Source: JADJSS01 sp964490845 (GTDB taxonomy: Bacteria > Bacteroidota > Bacteroidia > Chitinophagales > JADIYW01). Taken from it: a DNA stretch of 64,000 nt. The stretch lies in NCBI GenBank assembly GCA_964490845.1, contig CAZBED010000004.1:62001-126000 (forward strand). Direction: 5' to 3'. Below the pieces are notes generated by a model. That model saw nothing but the letters and a program-made list of their open reading frames with translations, was not told the origin of the DNA and did no database searches. Below are positions 45,340-52,955 of the stretch, in pieces; position 1 is the stretch's first letter, and each line of letters starts with the position of its first letter. Position numbers and translations under genes: made by a program.

Positions 45340-46527
45340 ATGTCCAACCGATATGCATCTTCTTACCGCGGATTTGATTATCTGCTGCTCGATGCACAAC
45401 TGACAGATGAACAAAAGATGATACGCGACAGTATCCGTAGCTGGGTGAATACTTCCGTAATTCCAATAGTTGAAGACTGTGCCGAACAGAATCGTTTCCC
45501 TAAAGAACTGGTTAAAGAACTCGGACAAATCGGCGCCTTAGGTCCGCATATTCCCACAGAATATGGAGGTGGCGGACTGGATCTCATCTCCTACGGACTG
45601 ATTATGCAGGAACTGGAACGCGGCGACAGCGGCATCCGAAGTTGTGCCAGCGTTCAAAGTTCTTTAGTGATGTATCCCATCTGGAAGTTTGGCAGCGAAG
45701 CACAAAAACAAAAATTCCTTCCTTTGTTGGCAAAAGGTGAAATGCTGGGCAGCTTCGGGCTAACAGAACCCAATCATGGCTCTGACCCTTCGAGTATGGA
45801 AACACGGCTCTTTCAAAAGGACGGAAAATACCTGCTCAATGGCGCCAAGATGTGGATTACTAATTCCCCGCTTTGTGATTTGGCGGTGGTTTGGGCAAAA
45901 AATGAAAACGGACATATCGTAGGCTGTATCGTCGAACGAGGTATGAAAGGGTTTTCCACTCCTGAAATAAAAGGGAAATGGAGTTTACGAGCTTCCATCA
46001 CCGGTGAACTGATTTTTGAAGATGTGGAAATACCGGAGGAAAATATATTACCCCTGGCTAAAGGGCTGAAAGCACCACTCTCCTGTCTGTCCTCAGCCCG
46101 ATATGGCATTGGTTGGGGTGTGCTGGGCGCTGCGATGGACTGCCTGCACCACGCACTTGAATACAGTAAGGAACGCATACAATTTGGTAAACCGCTGGCC
46201 GCTTTCCAATTGACACAGAAGAAACTGGCAGAAATGCTGACAGATATCGCAAAAGCGCAATTACTGGCGCTGCAGGTTGGCACTTTGAACAACGAAAGTA
46301 AAGCAACTCCGGCACATATATCGATGCTGAAGCGCAACAATGTGGAAATGGCCTTGCGCATCGCCCGGGATTGCAGGCAAATCTGCGGCGGCATGGGCAT
46401 TACCGGCGATTTTCCGTTCATGCGCCATGCCATGAACCTCGAGAGTGTAATCACCTACGAAGGCACTCATGAGGTACACCTGCTGATTACCGGTATGGAT
46501 GTGACAGGCATCAATGCGTTTGGGTAA
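45340..46527 (+). CDS. Acyl-CoA dehydrogenase, glutaryl-CoA dehydrogenase type
   Basis: This 395-residue flavoprotein oxidises an acyl-CoA thioester. It looks most like glutaryl-CoA dehydrogenases, which act in lysine and tryptophan breakdown. Segments include RGDSGIRSCASVQSSLVMYP, FGLTEPNHGSDPSSMETRL (FAD and substrate side), KMWITNSPLCDLAVVWA, RYGIGWGVLGAAMDC and GGMGITGDFPFMRH. The catalytic Glu lies in ITYEGTHEVHLLITG near 375. The YEGT position of the base is that of short-chain and glutaryl-CoA enzymes. No electron-transfer flavoprotein gene is next to it. With the ALDH7-type gene at 23 kb it hints at lysine catabolism, though the two are not linked. Confidence 0.93.
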   Translation: MSNRYASSYRGFDYLLLDAQLTDEQKMIRDSIRSWVNTSVIPIVEDCAEQNRFPKELVKELGQIGALGPHIPTEYGGGGLDLISYGLIMQELERGDSGIRSCASVQSSLVMYPIWKFGSEAQKQKFLPLLAKGEMLGSFGLTEPNHGSDPSSMETRLFQKDGKYLLNGAKMWITNSPLCDLAVVWAKNENGHIVGCIVERGMKGFSTPEIKGKWSLRASITGELIFEDVEIPEENILPLAKGLKAPLSCLSSARYGIGWGVLGAAMDCLHHALEYSKERIQFGKPLAAFQLTQKKLAEMLTDIAKAQLLALQVGTLNNESKATPAHISMLKRNNVEMALRIARDCRQICGGMGITGDFPFMRHAMNLESVITYEGTHEVHLLITGMDVTGINAFG

Positions 46528-46667
46528 AATATAGGATTATCTGCGATAAACATCTCAAAGGTGCAAAAAATTATCATCGCCTTAACTAAAACCAACAGGC
46601 TGATGAAAAAGAGATTGATAAAATTGAAATCTGAAATCCCACCACTCAGTACTCACGACTACCTTCA

Positions 46668-46702
46668 GCAAGTTTTCTCCTCGTTCCTCGTCGAAAGGAC
46701 AC
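46668..46702. repeat. 35-base intergenic repeat, copy 1
   Basis: It begins GCAAGTTTTCTCCTCGTTCC and matches copy 2 (48183-48217) at 32 of 35 positions in the same orientation. The two copies bracket the LVIVD gene, 1.5 kb apart. Confidence 0.8.
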
Positions 46703-46740
46703 GGCTTGCGGGATTGTGCAGTTGTGCTGTTTTATGACAA

Positions 46741-46787
46741 CTGTCATCTCGAACGAAGAGAGAGATCCTGCTGCAGATAGTCTCCTG
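46741..46787. repeat. Dispersed intergenic repeat, TCTCGAACGAAGAGAGA type
   Basis: The sequence CTGTCATCTCGAACGAAGAG and the following bases resemble an intergenic element I recall from many Bacteroidota genomes. It contains a short dyad (TCTC...GAGA). No coding potential is seen. Confidence 0.55.
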
Positions 46788-46827
46788 TGTGTATATTTTC
46801 AAAAAAAATGGTAAGATTTCCCTGTGC

Positions 46828-48066
46828 TCAAAAATTAATGGTGCTAATGGGCTCCAGCGTAAAATCAGGGCCATATCCGTACTGAATAATTTTATTGGTT
46901 CCCACTGCGATCAAATGGGATGACAGTGGAATGACATCTGTTACATTATCGTCATAGGAGTTTTTCAGTAATAATGCAGCCGGATTTGATGCATCAAACA
47001 CTTTCAGTCCGCCGGAACCTGTGCAAACATACAGGATTCCGTTATGTATCCCCAATCCATAAGGCTGATTCAGTAAATAAGTAGATGTTAATGTCGGATG
47101 TCCGATATCAGTAATATCTATGACATTCACCTGATCTTCGATAGCACCGCAGGAATTGCCGCCTCTGACGGTTATATAAGCCGTATTATTATCCACCACC
47201 ACCGGGTCACAAGCCGTTGCGTGTGAAAATGAAGAAACGAAATAAGGATTGAACTCATCGGCTGCATTGACGATATACATACCATTAGTAGAACCGACAA
47301 ATAGAAACTCGCGTTGTTTAAATAAAGTTTCAAACTGTCCGCCGCCCAGCCAGTCGGTCATGTAAACATTTTTATCAAAAACGGTATTTTCAGGATCGCT
47401 GATATTAAACACATTGAGCTGATAGGATTCCAACCCATACAATGCATTATTATTAATTTGAAAACGAGCGTAAGACCCTCCTGTACCAACTGCACCGGAT
47501 GTGTTGCTTTGTAAATCTGCGAATGCTGCTTCCATTAAGATACGTTCATCATATTTCGGGCGGGTTCTGGTCTCCAGACGGTACCCCACCACTATCTCCG
47601 TTGAATCAGCTGTTTCCAGATAATCATAAAACTCTGCGGTGGCAGGATATGACGGATAAAAAGAGAATGCATGTTCAACTGTTTTAACCAAATGGATAGC
47701 ATGTATATCGGAAATGTCAAAAACCAGCAAATCCACAAAATTGTCGGCATAGAGATAGTTGCCCTTTACGGCAATATCATGAACACCTTCCAGATTGATG
47801 AAAGCGGTATTTACCGGACTGGAAGGTAAATGATTGTCAAAAATGTGTACGCCGGATTCCTGAGCAATATAAAACAAAAGATGAGAAGTCACATATATTT
47901 TTCCGTCCGATTGCGTTAGTCTTGCACCGGTTACGGAAACACGGCTGCGTATATCTGTCAGTTTTTTGACAACAGGCACTGCAAACAGCGCTGTTTCCTT
48001 ATCTTTTTTACAACTTAGTATGGAAGCACCAAGGAATAAAAATAAGAGGTAACGTAATAGTCTCAT
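46828..48066 (-). CDS. LVIVD-repeat lipoprotein (beta-propeller)
   Basis: This 412-residue protein has a lipoprotein signal MRLLRYLLFLFLGASILSC (Cys19). It is a propeller of LVIVD-type repeats, with blades such as GNYLYADNFVDLLVFDISD, NNNALYGLESYQLNVFNISD, FLFVGSTNGMYIVNAADEF and ILYVCTGSGGLKVFDASNP. LVIVD proteins are exported, are common in Bacteroidota, and are of unknown function. The gene is flanked on both sides by copies of a 35-base intergenic repeat. Confidence 0.85.
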   Translation of the reverse strand: MRLLRYLLFLFLGASILSCKKDKETALFAVPVVKKLTDIRSRVSVTGARLTQSDGKIYVTSHLLFYIAQESGVHIFDNHLPSSPVNTAFINLEGVHDIAVKGNYLYADNFVDLLVFDISDIHAIHLVKTVEHAFSFYPSYPATAEFYDYLETADSTEIVVGYRLETRTRPKYDERILMEAAFADLQSNTSGAVGTGGSYARFQINNNALYGLESYQLNVFNISDPENTVFDKNVYMTDWLGGGQFETLFKQREFLFVGSTNGMYIVNAADEFNPYFVSSFSHATACDPVVVDNNTAYITVRGGNSCGAIEDQVNVIDITDIGHPTLTSTYLLNQPYGLGIHNGILYVCTGSGGLKVFDASNPAALLLKNSYDDNVTDVIPLSSHLIAVGTNKIIQYGYGPDFTLEPISTINF

Positions 48067-48182
48067 GTTTAAGAAATATACTATAAAGTTACATCTTATT
48101 TTTAATAGATGTACTGTTCCTTTCAGGAGACTCTGCTAGTAGGAAAGCCTTAAATCTCAAATTCTAAACTTTCAATTATAGA

Positions 48183-48217
48183 GCAAGTTTTCTCCTCGTA
48201 CCTCGACGAAAGTACAC
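48183..48217. repeat. 35-base intergenic repeat, copy 2
   Basis: Copy 2 begins GCAAGTTTTCTCCTCGTACC, with three mismatches from copy 1 at 46668-46702, in direct orientation. It lies in the 422-bp gap between the LVIVD gene and dnaB; the rest of that gap to 48270 is AT-rich with nothing else seen. Confidence 0.8.
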
Positions 48218-48276
48218 AGTGTGCTGTGGCTACCTGCTGCACATCTTAAATCTTAAATCATAATTCTCAAATCTTG

Positions 48277-48411
48277 TTATACACATCTTTTCCACGAGGT
48301 TATACACTAAAATAATTCACTTGTACACGTAATTCAACTATTATTCCACGCTAATAATGCAAATTATTTTCTAACCCTTTAATTATCAAAACAGAAACAG
48401 TTTGTTCCACG
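48277..48411 (+). other. Phased array of DnaA-box-like sites upstream of dnaB
   Basis: Six same-strand 9-mers resemble the DnaA box TTATNCACA: TTATACACA (48277, exact), TTTTCCACG (48288), TTATACACT (48300), TTGTACACG (48321), TATTCCACG (48342) and TGTTCCACG (48403). Their CAC cores lie 11, 12, 21, 21 and 61 bp apart, near multiples of the DNA helical repeat. AT-rich DNA follows to the dnaB start. The array could be a replication origin or a DnaA-controlled dnaB promoter. Only the first site is a perfect match and the last two have three mismatches, so this is a candidate. Confidence 0.5.
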
Positions 48412-48488
48412 ATTAGGAAATAATTAACATCATAAAGTTGACTATTCCTGAAATAACATCGAACTTAAAATTGTATTTTCGTTACCCC

Positions 48489-50009
48489 ATGGAAGAATCT
48501 ACTACCAACAAGAGAACTACTCGATTTGCCAGAAATAAAACCGAAGATATATCTAATCTTTTATACGGAAAAATACCCCCACAAGCCCGTGAACTGGAAG
48601 AAGCGGTACTGGGCGCTATATTGATAGAAAAAGATGCAATTGCGGATGTATCAGACATTCTGAAACCGGACAGTTTTTATGTTGATGCCCATTCTACCAT
48701 CTTTCGTGCTATTCAAAACTTATATGGAAAATCACAGCCGATAGACTTGCTGACGGTCACTGAAGAATTGCGAAAGGAAGGAAAACTGGAAGAAGTTGGC
48801 GGGGCATATTACTTAAGTGAATTAACCAACAAGATAGCCTCTTCCGCCAACGTAGAATATCACGCACGCATTGTCATACAGAAATTCATACAACGCGAAC
48901 TGATACGGATATCCAATGATATCATACGCGATGCTTATGAAGACACAACAGACGTGTTCGATTTGCTGGATAACGCGGAAAAACGAATTTATGAAATTAC
49001 CGACAAGAACCTGCGCAATTCCGTTCAGGGCATAGGGCAACTTGTATCCAAATCTATTACTGAGATAGACGGGTTGATTAAACGACAGGATGGCTTGTTG
49101 TCAGACTCTGTTCCATCCGGATACTTGAATCTGGACAAAATTACGTCTGGATGGAAAGCGACGGATTTAGTCATTATTGCAGCGCGCCCATCTATGGGTA
49201 AAACAGCGTTTGTATTAAACCTTGCAAGGAATGCCGCCGTTGATTTCAATATGCCGGTGGCCATATTTTCTCTGGAAATGGGCGCCGTACAGTTGGCAAA
49301 ACGATTGATTTCCGTGGAATGTGAAATCGATGCGCAGCGTATCTCCAATGGTAAAATGAGCGATGCCGAATATGCCATGATGCTGGAGAAAGTAGAACGT
49401 TTATCACAAGCTCCGATTTACATCAATGATCAGCCTGCTATCAATATTTATGAGTTAAGAGCTCAATGCCGGCGTTTACAAAACGCCCACGGCATCAAAA
49501 TGGTGATTATAGACTATTTGCAATTGATGAGCGGCGGCGGTGATAAAGGTATGAACCGGGAGCAGGAAATATCCTCCATATCCCGCTCCCTGAAAGGACT
49601 GGCAAAAGAGTTAAATATTCCGGTGATTGCATTGTCACAGCTGAACCGTAGTGTTGAATCTCGGGGCGGCGAGAAAAAACCGATGTTGTCAGATTTGCGG
49701 GAATCAGGTTCCATTGAACAGGATGCGGATATGGTGATGTTCCTCTACCGTCCGGAGTACTACAACATGACGGAAGGTAACGGCGGAGTTGATTTGAAAG
49801 GGATTGCCGAAGTGATTATCGCCAAACACAGAAATGGCCCAACAGATACCATTCCGCTTCGGTTTAATAAGAATTTCGGACGTTTTTATGATGCGGACAG
49901 GCTATTGGATGAAATGCAGGAAATGACATCCTATAAAACGGTACCATCTAAAGGCAACTTTATGAAAGATGAGGATAATAAAGGTGATGATGCCTTTGAT
50001 ATTTTCTAA
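48489..50009 (+). CDS. dnaB: Replicative DNA helicase
   Basis: This 506-residue hexameric helicase unwinds DNA at the replication fork. The N-terminal domain (about 30-135) contains PPQARELEEAVLGAILIEKD, and a linker follows. The RecA-like ATPase has Walker A AARPSMGKTAFVLNLA near 231-246, Walker B MVIIDYLQLMSGG, the DnaB motif ISRSLKGLAKELNIPVIALS, and the arginine-finger region MFLYRPEYY ... AEVIIAKHRNGPTDTI. No intein is present. The ATG at 48489 is preferred to a TTG at 48438. The gene stands alone behind a cluster of DnaA-box-like sequences. Confidence 0.97.
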   Translation: MEESTTNKRTTRFARNKTEDISNLLYGKIPPQARELEEAVLGAILIEKDAIADVSDILKPDSFYVDAHSTIFRAIQNLYGKSQPIDLLTVTEELRKEGKLEEVGGAYYLSELTNKIASSANVEYHARIVIQKFIQRELIRISNDIIRDAYEDTTDVFDLLDNAEKRIYEITDKNLRNSVQGIGQLVSKSITEIDGLIKRQDGLLSDSVPSGYLNLDKITSGWKATDLVIIAARPSMGKTAFVLNLARNAAVDFNMPVAIFSLEMGAVQLAKRLISVECEIDAQRISNGKMSDAEYAMMLEKVERLSQAPIYINDQPAINIYELRAQCRRLQNAHGIKMVIIDYLQLMSGGGDKGMNREQEISSISRSLKGLAKELNIPVIALSQLNRSVESRGGEKKPMLSDLRESGSIEQDADMVMFLYRPEYYNMTEGNGGVDLKGIAEVIIAKHRNGPTDTIPLRFNKNFGRFYDADRLLDEMQEMTSYKTVPSKGNFMKDEDNKGDDAFDIF

Positions 50010-50046
50010 GTAAGGGTTAGGTTTTCAAAATGCACCCCAAAAATAG

Positions 50047-50469
50047 TTATTCTTTTACCTGTTTCAACAGGCTTTGTATTCTTTTCCGTACGAAATCAGA
50101 CTTGGTGGCATAAGTCACCTTTATCATATCCTTCGTCCAGATTCCTTCCTGTATATTATAGACAAAATTTTCATCCTGCTTTTTGAAAAAAGTGTTTTTC
50201 TGTGCACTCCAGCTCAGTTGTTCTTTGATAACCTTTGCTTTCTGATCCGCAGAAAGGTTGACCTTTACTTTCTCGAAAACGATAAGCAGCATACTATCCA
50301 GTTGCTGCAGGTAAAGCTTATGACAATTAACCGAATCAGCCTTGAATTTTTCACAGTCTTTATGCTGCTGTTCCAGTTCTTTGAAAGACTCTTTTGCCGT
50401 TTGTGCCTCGGCATTCAAGGCCGTGCAAAAAACAAATACTGACAAAAAATATCGGGTTAAATTTCCCAT
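50047..50469 (-). CDS. Exported LprI/DUF1311-like protein
   Basis: This protein of 140 residues has a signal peptide (MGNLTRYFLSVFVFCTALNAEAQ). A helical domain follows in which a Cys pair (DCEKF, NCHKL), the pattern LYLQQLDSMLLIVFEKVK, and KEQLSWSAQKNTFFKKQ are like the LprI/DUF1311 family. Some members of that family inhibit lysozyme. The similarity is moderate and the final conserved Cys of typical DUF1311 proteins is not obvious. It lies convergent with dnaB (37 bp between stops), and the gene for a 68-residue protein lies 67 bp upstream of its start on the same strand, ending in a terminator hairpin. Confidence 0.65.
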   Translation of the reverse strand: MGNLTRYFLSVFVFCTALNAEAQTAKESFKELEQQHKDCEKFKADSVNCHKLYLQQLDSMLLIVFEKVKVNLSADQKAKVIKEQLSWSAQKNTFFKKQDENFVYNIQEGIWTKDMIKVTYATKSDFVRKRIQSLLKQVKE

Positions 50470-50486
50470 GCTTCAAAAATAAAAAA

Positions 50487-50507
50487 AGCCAACCTTTGTG
50501 GTTGACT
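50487..50507 (-). terminator. Terminator of the 68-residue protein gene
   Basis: On the minus strand GTCAACC-ACAAAG-GTTGGC is followed by seven T. It lies between the stop of the gene ending at 50537 and the start of the LprI-like gene. Confidence 0.6.
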
Positions 50508-50536
50508 TTTTATCTTAAAAACTTGTTAAGGATAGA

Positions 50537-50743
50537 TTAGAATCCTTTTTTAGCAACGCCGTCTTTGATTGCCTGCAATGCCTTAGCTTCACCTAATATA
50601 GCAGCCATTTTATTGCCTTTGCCATCATTTCCGGAAGCTAAATAACCACCTCTGGATGTTTTGGTAATTACCGCATCGTGCATAGGTACGTTTTTTTCTT
50701 TCGTTTTCAGGCAGTATGCCAGAATCATTTTAGATTTGTCCAT
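50537..50743 (-). CDS. Small protein of 68 residues, function unknown
   Basis: The sequence starts MDKSKMILAYCLKTKEKNVP and continues through MHDAVITKTSRGGYLASGND and GKGNKMAAILGEAKALQAIK to end in KKGF. It is basic, soluble-looking and has one Cys. It is bounded by a -7 element 33 bp upstream and a terminator 30 bp downstream, so it is a free-standing gene. The longer frame from 50791 would have to start before the promoter. I do not recognise a family, although the regular composition and its own regulatory signals make it a convincing gene. A nucleic-acid-binding role is possible from its charge, but that is a guess. Confidence 0.75.
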   Translation of the reverse strand: MDKSKMILAYCLKTKEKNVPMHDAVITKTSRGGYLASGNDGKGNKMAAILGEAKALQAIKDGVAKKGF

Positions 50744-50775
50744 TGTTGTTTGATTTAAATGATAAATAAGATGGT

Positions 50776-50783
50776 CAAATTTA
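50776..50783 (-). promoter_or_regulatory. -7 promoter element, 68-residue protein gene
   Basis: On the minus strand TAAATTTG matches TAnnTTTG exactly, 32 bp before the ATG at 50743. No matching -33 box is seen at 19-21 bp. Confidence 0.35.
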
Positions 50784-50901
50784 ATAAACAATCTAACAAT
50801 CGGGTGGTAATCAGCTTATCATGGATTAATCTACTAACATTTACTAAAATCAGAAAAACAATACATATAACTGATTATCAATTATTTGTTTAATGTTTTG
50901 A

Positions 50902-51993
50902 CTATTCGGCTAAAATATTGTTCATAATTTTTGTCTGATGGCGGATAGATTCCTGATGAATCGCCTCCATCATGTCCTTAACAAAGTCTTCTGTCAGCTC
51001 TTTTTTGGCTGCTTTTTTTATACGGTCATGTATAATTTCATCCCAACGGTTGGTCTGCAAAATGGTGATGCCGTTATCCCGTTTGAACTCCCCTATCTTT
51101 CGGGCAATATCCATCCGTTCACCCATTATTTCCAGCATATAATTATCTATTCTGTCAATCTGGGCACGCAAGGATTCCAGCTTATTTTCGGCATAATCGT
51201 CCAATTTGCTGGAGCGCACAATTAAAGCAGACAAAATTTCACCTAATCGTTCCGGCGTCACCTGCTGCTGCGCGTCACTCCAAGCATTGTCCGGATCGCG
51301 GTGTGCTTCTATCATCAGTCCGTCAAAATCTAAGTCCAGTGCTTTTTGAGATACAGAAGGAATCAGCTCACGGGAACCACAGATATGGGAAGGATCCACG
51401 ATAATAGGCATATTCGGGTATAACCGGCGCAATTCTACCGGCAATTCCCACATTGGTTTGTTGCGGTATTTGGATTTCTCATACGAAGAAAATCCGCGGT
51501 GGATAGCACCTAATCTGTTAATTCCAACGGCATTCAGGCGTTCCATACTGCCCAGCCACAACTGTAAATCCGGGTTTATCGGATTCTTTACCAACACCGG
51601 AATATCCACGCCACGTAATGCGTCTGCAATTTCCTGAACGGAAAACGGATTTACCGTGGTACGCGCACCTATCCAAAGGATATCCACACCTGCCTCCAGC
51701 GATTCTTCAACATGTTGTGCCGTAGCGACTTCCACGGTTGTCGGCTTTCCGATTTGCTTTCCAGCACTCACCAGCCAGGATAAACCTTCCTTTCCGATGC
51801 CTTCAAACATACCCGGCCGGGTTCTCGGCTTCCATATTCCTGCTCTCAGCACATCAATTCCTATTGTTCCCAAACGGCTGGCTGTCTCTGTCATTTGTTC
51901 TTCAGTTTCACAAGAACACGGCCCGGAAATAATAACCGGTCTTTCGAAATTAAATCCCCAGTCTTTCAGCGGGATGATGTTTAAATTACTCAT
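50902..51993 (-). CDS. Bifunctional DAHP synthase / chorismate mutase
   Basis: This 363-residue fusion joins the first step of aromatic amino acid synthesis to the first step of the Phe/Tyr branch. Residues about 1-265 are a DAHP synthase of the short KDO8P-like (type I beta) kind: VIISGPCSCETEEQM, LRAGIWKPRTRPG, LWIGARTTVNPF, VKNPINPD, GAIHRGFSSYEKS and IVDPSHICGSRELI. Residues about 270-363 are an AroQ (type II) chorismate mutase helix bundle: LRAQIDRIDNYMLEIMGERM, ARKIGEFKRDNGITIL and IHQESIRHQTKIMN. The synthase-mutase order is typical of Bacteroidota. It lies 119 bp after tyrA with no terminator seen between, so it is probably the last gene of the pheA-led operon. Confidence 0.95.
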   Translation of the reverse strand: MSNLNIIPLKDWGFNFERPVIISGPCSCETEEQMTETASRLGTIGIDVLRAGIWKPRTRPGMFEGIGKEGLSWLVSAGKQIGKPTTVEVATAQHVEESLEAGVDILWIGARTTVNPFSVQEIADALRGVDIPVLVKNPINPDLQLWLGSMERLNAVGINRLGAIHRGFSSYEKSKYRNKPMWELPVELRRLYPNMPIIVDPSHICGSRELIPSVSQKALDLDFDGLMIEAHRDPDNAWSDAQQQVTPERLGEILSALIVRSSKLDDYAENKLESLRAQIDRIDNYMLEIMGERMDIARKIGEFKRDNGITILQTNRWDEIIHDRIKKAAKKELTEDFVKDMMEAIHQESIRHQTKIMNNILAE

Positions 51994-52112
51994 ATGATAC
52001 GATATTTACTTTTTTGTTGATAGATATTGTTCTGCTAAATTAGTTCATTTGTTTTGTTCTCTTAATATACGCCTAAAACATTAATATTTATTAATAGTTA
52101 GCTTAAAATCAG

Positions 52113-52955
52113 CTATTTCAGAATTTTCCTGATTTCATTGGCCTGTTTCATGAAATCCAGCAGTTCTTCATTTTTATTTTTATTAATCAGGTTTCTGAAA
52201 TGGTACATTTTCTCAATGTACGTATCCATGACCTCCAGTAAATAAATTTTATTTTGGTGAAAAATGGGCGCCCACATTTCGGGGGAACTTTTGGCAAGAC
52301 GAACCGTGCTTTCAAAACCACCGCCTGCCATCTCAAGAATTGCTTCTTCGTCTTTTTCCTTTTCCAATACGGTAGATGCCAGTACGAATGAACTGATGTG
52401 AGAAATATGAGAGATATAAGCCGCATGCATATCATGCTGATGAGCATCCATATATTTTAATCGCATACCTAGAACATGATATAAATTCTGTACAATGGCT
52501 ACGGCATCCGCATCGCTGTTTTCTTTATCGCAGATAATGCAAACTTTATTACGGAATAAATTCGGAATAGCTGCTCCAGGCCCTGAATTTTCCGTACCGG
52601 CCATCGGATGCGAGGCGACATATCGGTTTCTGTTCGGGTGGTCTTTAATAGCGTCAATGATATGACCTTTCGTAGAACCCATATCTGTTACCGTCTGATG
52701 TGGCTGAATATGCTCCAACACCCATTTCAATTCTTCAATCAGGCTATTCACCGGAACTGTCAGAATAATCAAATCCGCCTGCTGCATGGCTTCTTCTTTA
52801 GTCAGCACTTCATCCACCAAACCTAACTGTACTGCGAGCTCGCAATTTACCTTGCTTCTTCCAACCCCAAGATAGGCCGAAGCGAAGTGTGCTGCGCGCA
52901 AATCTATCGCTGCAGAGCCGCCGATTAAACCGATACCTATGATGGCTACTTTCAT
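52113..52955 (-). CDS. tyrA: Prephenate dehydrogenase
   Basis: This 280-residue enzyme oxidatively decarboxylates prephenate to 4-hydroxyphenylpyruvate with NAD(P), the tyrosine branch. The Rossmann motif GIGLIGGSAAIDLR is at 6-19. The TDMGSTKG motif and the active-site segment ASHPMAGTENSGPGAA, with its catalytic His, follow. Helical dimer domain motifs DAHQHDMHAAYISHISHISS and MAGGGFESTVRLAKSSPEMW complete it. There is no ACT or mutase domain; mutase activity comes from the DAHP synthase fusion next door. Its ATG overlaps the stop of the aminotransferase gene by 4 bases. Confidence 0.95.
   Translation of the reverse strand: MKVAIIGIGLIGGSAAIDLRAAHFASAYLGVGRSKVNCELAVQLGLVDEVLTKEEAMQQADLIILTVPVNSLIEELKWVLEHIQPHQTVTDMGSTKGHIIDAIKDHPNRNRYVASHPMAGTENSGPGAAIPNLFRNKVCIICDKENSDADAVAIVQNLYHVLGMRLKYMDAHQHDMHAAYISHISHISSFVLASTVLEKEKDEEAILEMAGGGFESTVRLAKSSPEMWAPIFHQNKIYLLEVMDTYIEKMYHFRNLINKNKNEELLDFMKQANEIRKILK

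Larger units (their letters stand above)
46528..46827. other. Intergenic region with two repeat elements
   Basis: This stretch of 300 bp has no gene I can support. It holds one copy of a 35-base repeat shared with 48183-48217 and one copy of a dispersed Bacteroidota-type intergenic repeat at 46741-46787. A minus-strand frame of 69 codons here is repeat-derived and not a credible gene. Confidence 0.7.

Noticed and set aside
45813..46454. A 213-codon minus-strand frame opposite the acyl-CoA dehydrogenase gene
   Set aside because: It is antisense to a gene with full family motifs and gives Ser/Arg-rich sequence with no recognisable domain. It is a shadow frame.
46665..46874. A 69-codon minus-strand frame after the LVIVD gene
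   Set aside because: It overlaps the end of the LVIVD gene and consists mostly of intergenic repeat sequence.
46528..48488. A mobile element bounded by the 35-base repeats
   Set aside because: There is no transposase, no terminal inverted repeats and no target duplication; the enclosed gene is an ordinary LVIVD lipoprotein.
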